From: Linum tenue
Lineage: Eukaryota > Streptophyta > Magnoliopsida > Malpighiales > Linaceae
Length of the DNA: 64,000 bases
Assembly: GCA_946122785.1 (NCBI GenBank)
Contig: CAMGYJ010000002.1
Span: 43,860,495-43,924,494 of the forward strand
Direction of reading: 5' to 3'
Shown: positions 35,638 to 46,630 of the stretch, piece by piece
How positions within the stretch are numbered: the stretch's first letter is position 1
Layout of the letters: every line of letters begins with the position of its first letter
Notes under the pieces: model-generated
What the model saw: only the letters and a program-made list of their open reading frames with translations
What the model was told of the DNA's origin: nothing
The model's database searches: none
Position numbers and translations under genes: made by a program

Positions 35638-36042
35638 TGTTGATATGACTTGAATCGGATTATCAGCCGCTACGACTGGTAACCGGGGGTCTCGCTGCCC
35701 GATCAGCGAGTGGGGTCCAGGGGCAACGCCCCCGGCCCACGGTGTATGGGCTCAATGTTATTTGGGTTCGGGTTCTGGGCCTGGTCTGTAACTGTTTCCT
35801 TTGCTAGATTGGATTAGGTTTAGACCCACATGGAGAAGTACTATAAATACTTCTCATACTCCTCTGTAATCTGTAATCTCCTCAGTATAGTGAAATCGTC
35901 TCTCTCTCGCCCGTGGACGTAGCTAACACACATCGTGTTAGTGAACCACGTAAATCGTGTGTCGTGTTTTCGATTCTCGCTTTCGTATTCTTGCTTTGTC
36001 GATCCCGGCGGTTTCCCGATCCGTAGCAGCGCGTTTATAACA
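35638..36042 (+). repeat. 3' LTR of copia element 1
   Basis: A 405-bp repeat of the 5' LTR. One added base follows TGTTGATATG, and four substitutions separate the copies. Confidence 0.95.
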
Positions 36043-36047
36043 GTACA

Positions 36048-36423
36048 TAAAAACCAGAGGGGGTTATGTGTTGTTTATAGAAAATGAAGGGGTGCGTACA
36101 AAGGGAGGCGACTCTTCATATGGGTGGTTACACCCCAACCAACACATGGATTCATTTAAAATAATGAACCATTGCATCGGCTCGACCCATGGTAGTTAGA
36201 CCGGTTTGGTTATTCCAACCGTCACATAGTTTCGGTTTGATTTGGTTCAACTCGGTTTGGTCCTGTTGGTTACAGAAACCAATATTATCGATTACCAACA
36301 TATTACATCAAATCGACCAAATTCGCGGCCACACGTTCCCACAGCTTACCAACATGGTACTTCAAGAGATTCTCTTGGATCTTTCCCCTTTCATTTCCAT
36401 TCACACCACTAAAAATCCCAAAA
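36048..36423 (-). repeat. Right LTR of element D, second part
   Basis: It continues the LTR interrupted at 31143, and matches 27880-28257 on the left (taaaaaccag, gggggttatgtg, ctcttcatatg, accccaaccaacacat). It is followed by the TSD ACATT. Confidence 0.85.
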
Positions 36424-36428
36424 ACATT

Positions 36429-37745
36429 ATTTGCAGTGATCCATGGACATTCGAGTTCTTAATTTCCAAGAAAAGAGTTTGGAGAATCTCCTACTTTTTG
36501 TGGAGCAATCCCAATTTCAGAGAAATCACGTAAATCATGTGTCGTGTTTGTTTTTGTATTTTCGATTTAATCAAGTTTGGTATGAACAACATGGTATCAG
36601 AGTTTGTTTAAATAGATTCTGACTAGATGTGCGTTCTTTTGAACTCCAAGAACTATTCCTTATAGGGGCTCCAATTCTGTTTGTTTCTCGAAAGCAAGGG
36701 GCTCCTCTCGTTTCTGAATGGTACATCACTTAGATCGGTTGTTCATCCTTCTTTTGGGAAGGATTTGTCAATTTGGTTACAAAAAAATTATCAGGTTGGA
36801 TTTCCTGCCGATAGGGATGGCAATGGGTCGGGTTGGGGTGGGTTTTGTTAAACCCAAACCCAAATCCAAACCCAACCCAACCCGCTGGGTATCCGCGGGT
36901 TCATGGGTACCCGTGGGTTTTTGTGGTAAAAAATTTACAATAACAAATTTCTTTCAAAATAAAAGTTTAAAATCAATTTTCTGATACAAATTATTCATAC
37001 AAAAAACATCAGTCTAGAACATACAAGCAAACCACAAATGATCAATACAAATTATTCAAAATTGAAGATAAACATCTATAAACAACAAGATTAATTGAAA
37101 TCTTCTTCCTCGTCAAATAAGTTTCTTCACTATCCACTCCATAATATCAACTTCATTATAAACAATTAAAAAGAACAAATTATACATGTTTCCACAAACA
37201 TAAATAATATTAGTTGTTTAAAGAAGATATATTATTTAGAATATTAAATATACCGGGAAGGTAATTATATGTGTGGGCGGGTACCTACGGGGAGGGTTTA
37301 CCTAAACCCAAACCCAACCCGGTGAATAGTGTAGCGGGTTTAAACCCGAACCCGGCCCAAAACCCATCAACACGGGTTTTACCCGCGTTGACCGGGTTGT
37401 GTCGGGTGGATACCCGTGGGTTGGGTTTTGTTGCCATCCCTACCAGTTGATCCCACAATATGATTGAGTCTTTGCTTGATGTCAACAACAAAGGATATAT
37501 GAGATCATCTTTCCAAGACCTACACTGCAAACACCACATATGGACAATTCGAAATTCAACTCTAGCTTGCTCAATTAGAACAAGAAAATATGGATGTTAC
37601 AACCTAGTATAATGCTGACATCTACTCTGGATCAAACATGATCTGTTGACGGTGTTGTTGCGATTGGTAGAGGCTTCAACTAAAATTCAGGAAGATATAT
37701 AGCAGGCTTGACTACAATAGTTTCTTATCGGTCTTCATCCAGAGT
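36429..37745 (+). mobile_element. Copia 5' fragment (LTR end, primer site, gag remnant)
   Basis: Sequence like a copia U5 (AATCACGTAAATCATGTGTCG at about 36523) is followed by AACAACATGGTATCAGAG at about 36585-36602, a primer-binding site. A gag-like remnant follows after an inserted hAT element: TYGQFEIQL and LAQLEQENMDV can be read at 37535-37600 with stops. It is a ruined copy whose other LTR end may lie left of element D, which inserted into it. Confidence 0.55.
36812..37442. mobile_element. Non-autonomous hAT-type element, 631 bp
   Basis: The ends TAGGGATGGCAA and its reverse complement TTGCCATCCCTA are exact over 12 bp and followed by GGGTTGG/ACCCACGGGTA-type words. The expected 8-bp TSD is only loosely present (CCTGCCGA against CCAGTTGA), so it has decayed or the edges are off by a base. 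No transposase. It sits in the copia fragment. Confidence 0.75.
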
Positions 37746-38894
37746 TTCAAAAAAAGGCATTAACCTCCTTTGAATAAAATAAATAGTTTTCTTGGACGAA
37801 AAATATTTAATAGAAAAGAAGCGTAAAATGTCAATTTTTCTAGTCCGTAAACAAAATATAAACAAACTCAAGGCATAATTGATCACCCTCTTAAAAGTGT
37901 TATTGGCCTCTCCATAAATTCTTGGTATAACTAGAAAAAGCATCCAAGAATCTCCTGAACGAAATTTTTTTAAGCACCTACTTTATATATTTTAGATGGT
38001 GATTAGGAAGAACACAACAAGACTCTTACTAGAAAGTAGCTAGTCACTTACATATTGTGAAAAAAATAACAGTTCCCTTCGCAATGATGGCAACGTTTTG
38101 TCATTACAATAAGTGAAAATTTGACTGATTAATTTGAAAATAAATAAATAAAAGTATTAACCAATTAATTGCTGGCCAAAAATCCTATTTCAAACCCCAA
38201 TAACTCAAAGTGCTAAGTGTCTCGTATGATTTATCATGTAGTCTTAAATTGCACAAAACCCCCTATATCCCAACTATTACACTAGAGTAGCAACGAACAC
38301 CCGTAAAAAAAAAACCCCGTCAAAAAAAAAAAAAAAAGAGTAGCAACGAACAATATATGTGGCTGCTTCTTTTATTATAAATAGGATAAATCTAGTAAAA
38401 TCTCATAGTGTTTGTAAGAAAATGTTATACAGATCTTGAATTAACTGAATTTGTAGCATGCTACTATACTCTAATCTTTGACGGATAAATCACAAATCTC
38501 AATTATTTAAACATTAGACCCTGGATAGTAAGATAATGCACCTAGTATATTTGATGTATTTCGATGAATTAGATATTTTAATCACGATTTCTAATAAAGT
38601 TATCATACTGTATAAGATTTTAGAGAATTACGATATAGATTTAATTATTATGAGTTAGAGCATTATTCAAAGTCTAAAATTCGACTAATTCAAAGTCTAA
38701 AATTAATTTTGCTACTCAAAATATATGATACCCTTCATATTTATTTTCAATATCATAAAATTCTCCTATTTTTTCAAACTTCCAAATGTGACATTCGCAA
38801 CTTTGTTTACAATTCCAACATTATTGTGTACAATCCCAGAAGTGTTTCTGTATTTGCCAATGGATGTTTCCCCTTCCAATTTCACCAATAAGAT
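37746..38894. other. AT-rich intergenic DNA
   Basis: The stretch has an A-run near 38317-38338. No ORF with family similarity and no element ends were found. Confidence 0.4.
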
Positions 38895-38899
38895 AAAAC

Positions 38900-39250
38900 T
38901 GTTAGCGGATTAGCGGATTATGTTATTCTGGGCTTGTCTCTGTATATAATTGCATATTAGTACGAGGTCCATTAAGCCCAGCTACGTGAGCCCATGAAGC
39001 CCATGCATGGGTGCTCCGACGTGTGTAGAGAGCAGCCTAGGGTTCGCCTTTCTTCTTCTTCTTCTTTGGTTATTTATGTTGTAGCCGACTGTAACAGGAA
39101 GTTAACAAATCTATCAATACCATCAGTAGCTAGAAGAGCGTTTAGAGCTCTTCCGTGGATTAGTCCTGGATCACTCCAGGGATACCACGTAAATCCGGTG
39201 TTTGTGTTCAGTTTCCTTTTCATTTCCGATTGATTTCCGATTGATCAACA
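38900..39250 (+). repeat. 5' LTR of copia element 2
   Basis: A 351-bp LTR, TGTTAGCGGATTAG...TGATCAACA. It contains a TATA-like TGTATATAATTG and CTGTAACAGGAAG. A short direct repeat TTCCGATTGAT is near its 3' end. Confidence 0.95.
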
Positions 39251-39262
39251 TGGTATCAGAGC
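39251..39262 (+). other. Primer-binding site of copia element 2
   Basis: TGGTATCAGAGC directly follows the LTR end and is complementary to initiator tRNA-Met. Confidence 0.9.
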
Positions 39263-39270
39263 TTCCGCCA

Positions 39271-42200
39271 ATGAATTCTGATTGCCCATCCGTCCGATTG
39301 ACCTCAACGAATTTCGCTCTGTGGGAATTCCAATTTCGGGTATTTGTCGAAGGCCACGGTATGCTCGGCATACTCGATGGGACCTCACCTCAGCCACGCA
39401 ACACTCTGCCTGCCTCTGAAATTGATCAATGGAATCAGCGGGATGGCCGCGTTCGCTCGTGGCTGCTTGGATCCGTCGATCCCTCAACATGCCTAAGTCT
39501 TCGTCCATTCACTACCTCCTACAGTATGATGCAGCATCTGAAGGCTACATATTCCACCGTCAATGTAGCTCGCCAGTTTGAAGTACAGATGGCGCTTGCC
39601 CGTCTTGAACAAGGAGACCTGTCCGTCACGGAGTATTTTAACTCCGCCCAAGAACTATGGACAGAGCAGGACATCATTGTTGTTGCTCTCTGTCCCAATC
39701 CTGTATTTGCCGACGCCCTTGCCGAAAGACAACAAAATCGGCTGTTAAGCTTCTTGATGCGACTCCGACCCGACTTTGAGGCCGTTCGGTCTACTCTTCT
39801 CAATCAGCCAGACCTCAAATTCGACGGTATGTTAGGGGTTCTGATCCGGGAAGAAACTCGGATGCGAACACAAGCTCAGCTTGATGTTCGCCCAAGTGCA
39901 GGTGAATCTGTTTTTGCTGCGTCCCAATCAGCTTATGCTGCCGATAAGATGCAATTTCAACGTCGCACTCCCATCTCCGACTTGGAATGCCACCATTGCC
40001 ATGAGCGCGGACATCTGAAGAAACATTGACGTGGTTGGAACTTCTGCGTATATTGCAAACGTACAGGCCACATAGTGCTCGACTGCCGCACTCGGCAGCG
40101 TCATGAAGCATGCGCTGCGGGTGGAATGGGAGCTGCCTTTCCCAGCCGAGGTGCTCCTGTTGTGGGATCTTCCTCTCGTCCACATGACAGGTCCTATGAT
40201 CGCGCACCAGCTCCAGCAGATCGCACCCCACGATCAACTTATTACACTGATGCAGGAAGTAGCAGTAACGGTGGCGGACTGTCCGCCTTTGACGTCGAGA
40301 GCATGGTAAACGCAGCGCTCCAAACGTCTCTTCCCACAGCCATTAATGCCGCCTTTGCTACTCTTCATGGATCGGCAGGTAAATCATCTCCTTGGTTACT
40401 AGATTTCGCATGTTTCAATCACATGACGTCAAATTCTAAGTGCTTAACCAAATTAAGGCCAGTTCGTGATTTATCTCTAAGGGTTGCTAATGGAAATCAA
40501 TTAGAAGTGAGTGGCGTGGGTCTGATGGATGATAGTACACTTAATTTGCCTAATACTCTCCATGTTCCACAACTTGTTCCCAATTTGGTTTCTGTGGGTT
40601 AACTCACCGATGAGGGCTGTTCTGTTTTGTTTGCACCAACTGGTTGTTTTATCCAGGACCTGAAGACGGGGAGGCAGATCGGAAAGGGGAGTAAACGAGG
40701 AAGAATCTTCCACTTAGAAGAGCTTCGAGGGGGCTCATCGTCGTCGATCGTCAGTAGTCATCGTGTTAGGTCTGTCAGTAGTCCTGCGTCTTTTCCCACT
40801 TGTTTTTCGAGTCAGTCAAATAATGTTTGGGATTTGTGGCACGCCCGATTAGGACATCCTCATTCGAGTCATTTAGCTATGATGTTTAAACAATCTTTAC
40901 TTGGCAAGAATAATGTTTATGCTTCTGCAAATCATTCCTGCACTAGTTGTGTAGAAGCAAAAACCATTAGTCGGTCATTTCCTTCGAGTACCACTATCAT
41001 TGATCAGCCTTTTCATGTTATTCATACAAATTTTTGGGGTCCATCTTCTGTCATTTCTCGACATGGTTTTCGTTATTTTGCCCTGTTTATTGATCATGCT
41101 ACTCGCTACACTTGGGTCTACTTCTTGCGTCTTAAATCGGAACTTCGATCTGTAGCTACTGAGTTTCTGAAAATGATTCAAACCCAATTTGATCGACCTG
41201 GGAAAATAGTACGATCTGATCCTGGTGGTGAATTCAGTTCTATTCCTTTACATGAGGTTTACCGTTCTCTAGGCATTCTTAGTCAAAAATCTTGTCCTGG
41301 AGTTTCCCAACAAAACGGTCTAGTTGAACCTAAAAATCTTCATGTTTTGGACCTTACTCGTGCTCTGCTACTGGCTTCTAACGTTCCTAGTCATTTTTGG
41401 CCAGAAGCAGTAGCTACAGCTGTGCGTCTTATCAACTATCAAGTTACTCCTGTTCTACAAAACAACAGTCCATACTTTGCCTTGTACTCCAAACATCCTG
41501 ATTATTCCCGTCTCCGTGTTTTTGGCTCTCTTTGCTTTGTTCTTCTTCCTAAGCGAGAGCGTACCAAACTGTCCTCTAAAATTGCTCGTTGTGTCTTCCT
41601 CGGTTATAGTGATGTGCATAAAGGGTATTTGTGTTTTGATCCTTCTTCTCAACGTATGCGTATTGCTACGACCGTTGTCTTTTTTGAACACATAATGTTT
41701 TATACAGAGTCATCAGCTTCTCCTAGCTTCCTTCCGTCGACTTTGCCATTGCCTATCTTTAATCATGATGACGTCGATGATGCTGATTTTTTCCCGGTTC
41801 TACCCCATGGTCTCCCCGACCCCGATTTGTCTTCCCCCAGCGGTGCAACATCAAGCACGTCTCCATCTGCTTCCTCAAGCACCTCCACGTCCGACGGAAT
41901 TGTCTCCATCAGCCCTGATACACCGCCGACTTCTGCCTCTACCACATCATCTAGTGGATCTTCCTCTCCATCCACTTCGCCCCATGGTCCATCCCCATCT
42001 ACATCGCCAGCACCAGTACCTCGCCTCTCCACTCGGTCTACAAAAGGTGTTCCTCCACCCAAATTTAATGACTATGTTGCCCATGGAGTTGATGCCTATG
42101 TTGTTCCTACTCGGTTTAAGCAAGCTCAGGGGGACCCGGTTTGGGATTATGCTATGAAGAAAGAGCTCGATGCATTGCACGCTAATAATACTTGGACTCT

Positions 42201-43650
42201 GGTTCCTCGACCTCCTCCCTCGACTTCAGTTGTTGGTTGTCGCTGGGTGTATACCATCAAAATGAATCCCGACGGTACAATCGAGCGACATAAAGCTCGC
42301 TTAGTGGCTCAAGGTTTTACACAGGAGCTCGGTGTTGATTACAGTGAGACCTTCGCTCCCGTCGCTAAGATGTCCACTGTCTGTACTCTGTTGGCTGTTG
42401 CTTCTCTTCAATACTGGCCTCTCTATCAGTTGGACGTGAAGAACGCTTTTCTTCACGGTGATTTGGAGGAAGTCATTTATATGGAGCGTCCCCCTGGCTA
42501 TTCTCTTGGTACAGCTGATCAGGTTTGTCGTCTCAATCTTTCTCTTTATGGTCTTAAACAGGCACCTCGTGCCTGGTTTGAGAAGTTTCAGACTACTATT
42601 ACTGGTCTCGATTATCAGCAGAGCTTAAATGATCCTTCCCTCTTCACCCGGAAGACTTCATCTGGATTGGTAGAACTTCTGCTTTATGTTGACGATATGG
42701 TTATCACTGGTTCCGATCCTGCCGGTATCCAGAGTCTCAAAGATGGTCTGAGTACAGCTTTTAATCTCAAGGATCTAGGCGATCTCTCTTATTTTCTTGG
42801 ACTGGAGGTTACTCGAAATGCCACGGGCCTTCTCTTGAGTCAACGGAAGTACATTTCTGACTTACTCTCTGATCATCATTTTCATGACTGCAAGCCTGTC
42901 TCCACACCAATGGAACCAAATCTTCATCTTAGTCGTACCTCCGGTTCTCCTCTTCCTGATGCCGCCTATTATCGGAGTATAGTCGGGAGTCTGATTTTTC
43001 TTGCTGCTACTCGTCCTAACATTTCTTATCCTGTTCAGATTGTTAGTCAGTTCATGGCATCTCCCTGCTCTGATCATTTGGCTGCTGTTCACCGTATTCT
43101 CCGGTATCTTCAGGGCACTCGAGATGTTGGTATGTTCTTCCCCTACTCTGGTGATTGTGCTCTGCGTGCTTATTCCGATTCTGACTTTGCTGGTTGCGTT
43201 GATACTCGGCGATCTACTACTGGTTGGGTTGTTCAGTTTGGTTCTGCCTTTATTTCTTGGCGTTGTAAGAAGCAGGACAAGGTTTCTAAGTCTTCTACCG
43301 AAGCTGAGTACCGAGCTATGTCTGATGTGGCTTCTGAGCTCGTTTGGCTGCGTCGTCTTCTTCATGATCTGGACATTTTATGTTCTCTTCCTATGGATCT
43401 ATTTGTGGACAATACAAGTGCTATACGAATTGCTGTCAATCCTGTTCTTCATGATCGCACGAAGCATATCGAAATTCCTATTCACTACATTCGTGATCTA
43501 GTTGGTGATGGCACGATTACTCTTCATTATGTCCGCACGGAGGATCAGATTGCCGATATTTTCACGAAGCCTTTCTCCACCAGTCGTCATTGGTATCTCT
43601 CGAGCAAATTGATGCTTTGTGGCCAGCATCAATTTGGGGGAGGCTATTAG
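39271..43650 (+). pseudogene. Copia element 2 gag-pol polyprotein with two in-frame stops
   Basis: The whole coding region stays in one frame. Gag starts at MNSDCPSV (39271). The first zinc knuckle CHHCHERGHLKKH ends at TGA 40027-40029, exactly where the last Cys of a CCHC knuckle belongs. A second knuckle CVYCKRTGHIVLDC follows. The protease motif reads WLLDFACFNHM, having lost the S/T-G after the Asp. A second stop, TAA, is at 40600-40602. From 40627 the frame is open for 1007 codons: GAG-pre-integrase, integrase with HTNFWGP (Asn where the first catalytic Asp belongs) and RSDPGGE, RT (LDVKNAFLHGDLEEVIYM, LYVDDMVITG) and RNase H (DSDFAGC, SSTEAEYRAM, VDNTSAI). A Ser/Thr/Pro-rich linker lies between integrase and RT. 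Confidence 0.92.
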
Positions 43651-43995
43651 CGGATTAGCGGATTATGTTATTCTGGGCTTGTCTCTGTATATAATTGCAT
43701 ATTAGTACGAGGTCCATTAAGCCCAGCTACGTGAGCCCATGAAGCCCATGCATGGGTGCTCCGATGTGTGTAGAGAGCAGCCTAGGGTTCGGCCTTCTTC
43801 TTCTTCTTCTTTGGTTATTTATGTTGTAGCCGACTGTAACAGGAAGTAAACAAATCTATCAATACCATCAGTAGCTAAAAGAGCGTTTAGAGCTCTTCCG
43901 TGGATTAGTCCTGGATCACTCTAGGGATACAACGTAAATCCGGTGTTTGTGTTCAGTTTCCTTTTGATTTCCGATTGATTTCCGATTGATCAACA
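43645..43995 (+). repeat. 3' LTR of copia element 2
   Basis: A 351-bp copy of the 5' LTR beginning TATTAGCGG instead of TGTTAGCGG, with about eight other differences. Confidence 0.95.
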
Positions 43996-44000
43996 AAAAC

Positions 44001-45760
44001 AACAATTCTAATTATTATTATGGGTGGGTTATGGTATATCCTCAATTTCGAGTGTAGATACTCTATAGTTTAAAAAATAAAATTTGAATATAATTGTAAT
44101 CATTAAATTTTAATCATGGTCACCGATATTTGTTTGCGTAATGATATAGTAAAAAATAATTGTAATCACCAAATAAATTTCTGAAGTTGCGTGGAACAAG
44201 TTAAAACACAACAAAATGATGAAATATTTTCATATAAATTCTTGTCCTCGGATTCCCCGCCCATGGAATGATAGAGTTCTAAAAAATGGTAAGAGTCCCA
44301 ATCATACAGACATCTGTTGTATTGGCATTCCTGGTCAGTCCATATAGTTAATTACTATGCTGTCTTACTGCATACGAGATAACATAGCCCCAACAGCTTA
44401 ATGACACTGCAATAGTTATTTCCAGAGACGGTTATGACAAAACCTGTTCTTCATAAGTTTCATCTACAAACATACTTCCTTTCAGGAAAAAAAAAAATCT
44501 AGAAACATACTAATAATTAATACAATATTATATGTATTTTGCATAGGCATATATGTATATATATATACCATATTAAATAATAAATAATGATAATCAATAT
44601 TGTATATTCATATTTGGACATTAGTGAAGAGAAGTATACTTAGGCACGTATGTGAAGAATCATCTAATAATAATTATATGATGCAAGAAGATCCCAAATA
44701 CTCGCAATTCCGGCTCTTCTATGTATAGATACAAGTGATAACAACAACTGTCCAATTATGATGATTCCAACGAGTTTATGAAAGAGAGACGATAATTTAT
44801 GTGATTTATATTGTTCGTTAGGAACGGACTAGTCTATATTTATAAGGGAGAGATAAGTATTTTTTAATGTATGTACGTAAAAGATGTTACAAAATTATCT
44901 ATACAATGTGCACAAGTTACTATAAATTTATATTGATTAAAAGTGAGAGTCGGTACAATCATCGCTATGCTACAAACCATGACCACTTTAGACTTGGACG
45001 TGAGCTCGTAGACAACTGGTTTTGAATTCCGAGGTGGGATTGCAGACAATCCAACAAACTAGGACCAAATTCGAAGCAAATCTAATGAATGTATACTTAC
45101 TAGTCAATCAATAGTATTATTATCATTATTTAATAGTTGTTGGAGTGACGAATTGAATTAACTTAACGGAAACGTGTCTACTTAATCATATGGCATTTTC
45201 AGAGCCTATTATTTGGTTAGTTCAATATTTAGTCCACATAAAAAAAAATTCTATTAGCATGGTGCATAACCTCCTATGGCACACTAGAGATGGGGAGATT
45301 GAAATTATGCAAAGGGCATGACAACAACAATATGAGATGTCTCCCTCTCTAGTCTGAGTAGTCTCTACTCTCTCTAGCATGCTAAGCCTGCCTAATCCCA
45401 GAAGAATTATTATGATGACCAAAAAGCCTACTAGGAAAGCCATTAAGTTGCTTGGATAAAGCCTTCCTCTATTTGGATAAAGCCCAAGTTTCTTCATTGG
45501 GTCAGCAAACAGGCCCAATTTGTTTACCCATGACGGAAACTCGACCGGCACACAATAACTTCAACATGACCATGAACGGTCCGGACCAACCTCAGTACTC
45601 TTGGGCTGGAGGTGGAGGCACGTTACAGTAGAGCTCAGCCCGCTCTCGCTTAGTTCGCCCCCTCAAGTATAATAAGCTAGCTGAGTTGAATAATCTTAAA
45701 TTGTTTTAGCATAATGTAGGCTATGGTCCATGTAGATCATTTGTTACAAAGCTTCATAAT
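44001..45760. other. AT-rich intergenic DNA
   Basis: The target region of copia element 2 and onwards. Low-complexity AT stretches lie at 44500-44600. No gene is supported. The minus-strand frame 45551-45222 has a hydrophobic patch but no family similarity. Confidence 0.4.
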
Positions 45761-45772
45761 TCACATTCTATT

Positions 45773-45885
45773 TTTTTTTTATAAGAGTGATATAGGTCAC
45801 ATTCTATTGTCAACTTGTCATTAAGGTACTACTTAATATGGAACCTCCGGGTTCTAGGCTAGTGGTATTACCATTAAGCCAACCA
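45773..45885 (-). mobile_element. SINE remains on the minus strand
   Basis: On the minus strand an A-box-like TGGCTTAATGG (about 45884-45874) is followed by TAATACCACTAGCCTAGAAC, CGGAGGTTCC and AAGTAGTACCTTA, matching the SINE at 5642-5736. The tail CCTATATCACTCTTATAAAA plus an A-run lies at 45796-45770. Between body and tail is a stretch that is repeated beyond the tail (TCACATTCTATT at 45761-45772 and 45797-45808), so tail and body may be separate insertions. Confidence 0.6.
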
Positions 45886-46000
45886 TCCATATCACCATAT
45901 TTTCAAATATCCAAACTCATATCCACCCCATACTCATGTGGTGGAAAGTTTTACAAACTCATCCCCATACCCGTGGTATTCGGATACCCATGGTTAATAC

Positions 46001-46272
46001 TGTAACATCCCGAACCTTTTCCCGACGAAGATATTGTCCGCTTTGGGCCTCAACCCTCACGATTTTTGACTTGGGGTGCAATTCAAGGTGATTCCCATAA
46101 TGTCACCCATCCTTGTTGTACTCCACACTGAGCACGTTTAACTTCGGAGTTCTCGCAAGAACTCCTCTACTTCACCCCAAAACGCGTCTTGTTGGTTAAG
46201 GTCGGTTTCCTACTTATGAACCATGGATCTCTCCCGTGCTCTGTCGATGTGGGATTTGCCTAAGGTGTTACA
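46001..46272 (-). repeat. Cassandra 3' LTR (left copy)
   Basis: A 272-bp LTR. Its 5S-like region is at about 46088-46163 on the minus strand, with the A-box GAAGTTAAACGTGCT and the C-box region GGATGGGTGAC. Confidence 0.92.
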
Positions 46273-46357
46273 TACACCTCCTCTTGGGACTCAACGCCCT
46301 CGTTGAGGTTTGCCACATCATCGTTCAAGAGGGACGCGGAGAGGCTCTGATACCACT

Positions 46358-46630
46358 TGTAACATCCCGAACCTTTTCCCGACGAATATATTGACCGCTT
46401 TGGGCATCGACCCTCACGGTTTTCGACTTGGAGTGCAATTCAAGGTGACTTCCCATAAGGTCACCCATCATTGTTGTACTCCACACTGAGCACGTTTAAC
46501 TTCGGAGTTCTCACATGAATCCCTCCATTTCACCCAAAAACGCGTCTTGTTAGTTAAGGTCGGTTTCCTACTTATGAACCATGGATCTCTCCCGTGCTTT
46601 TTCGATGTGGGATTTGCCTAAGGTGTTACA
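46358..46630 (-). repeat. Cassandra 5' LTR (right copy)
   Basis: A 273-bp LTR with the 5S-like region at about 46444-46513. It differs from the left copy by roughly a dozen bases, so the insertion is not recent. Confidence 0.92.

Larger units (their letters stand above)
31144..36042 (+). mobile_element. Copia element 1, 4899 bp, nearly intact (TNT1-like order)
   Basis: A complete Ty1/copia layout: LTR 31144-31547, primer-binding site TGGTATCAGAGCC at 31550-31562 (complementary to initiator tRNA-Met), gag-protease-integrase-RT-RNase H, a purine-rich tract before the right LTR, and LTR 35638-36042. The 5-bp TSD GTACA is at 31139-31143 and 36043-36047. The two LTRs differ by four substitutions and one 1-bp indel over about 404 bp (about 1%), so the insertion is recent. 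One frameshift breaks the polyprotein. Confidence 0.95.
27509..36423 (-). mobile_element. Non-coding minus-strand LTR retroelement D, split by a copia insertion
   Basis: Two related LTRs (27509-28257, and 30777-31143 plus 36048-36423) bound a 2.5-kb inside. The 5-bp TSD ACATT is at 27504-27508 and 36424-36428. On the minus strand the LTR starts TGTTGGGATTTTT and ends CAACA, has a TATA box (CTATAAATAG, about 27904-27913), and is preceded by a G-rich polypurine-like tract (ATGTGGGGGT), so the element lies in reverse. The inside has no gag or pol. It therefore depended on another element for enzymes. The LTR copies differ by many substitutions and small indels, so it is clearly older than the copia element it contains. 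Confidence 0.85.
38900..43995 (+). mobile_element. Copia element 2, 5096 bp (RE1/Retrofit-like order)
   Basis: LTR 38900-39250, primer-binding site TGGTATCAGAGC at 39251, gag-pol, a G-rich tract (AATTTGGGGGAGGC) just before the right LTR, and LTR 43645-43995. The TSD AAAAC is at 38895-38899 and 43996-44000. The LTRs differ at about nine of 351 positions (about 2.6%), including loss of the terminal TG (TA) in the right copy. It is older than copia element 1 and of a different lineage (no similarity of LTRs). Confidence 0.95.
46001..46630 (-). mobile_element. Cassandra-type TRIM retroelement with 5S-like LTRs
   Basis: Two LTRs of 272-273 bp (46001-46272 and 46358-46630, TGTAACA...TGTTACA) flank only 85 bp. 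Read on the minus strand, the primer-binding site TGGTATCAGAGCC (46355-46343) follows the 5' LTR, and a polypurine tract (CAAGAGGAGGTGTA) precedes the 3' LTR. The flanks AATAC/AATAT give a one-mismatch TSD. Each LTR has a 5S-rRNA-like stretch: AGAACTCCGAAGTTAAACGT, GCTC and ATGATGGGTGACC. Small size, a tRNA-Met primer site and 5S-derived LTRs define Cassandra. No coding capacity is expected. Confidence 0.93.

Noticed and set aside
45222..45551. 109-codon minus-strand ORF with a hydrophobic segment
   Set aside because: No family similarity, odd codon use for the region, and no splice or promoter support.
46088..46513. 5S rRNA gene copies
   Set aside because: Two short 5S-like stretches lie in paired LTRs with primer site and polypurine tract; they are Cassandra LTRs, not 5S genes.
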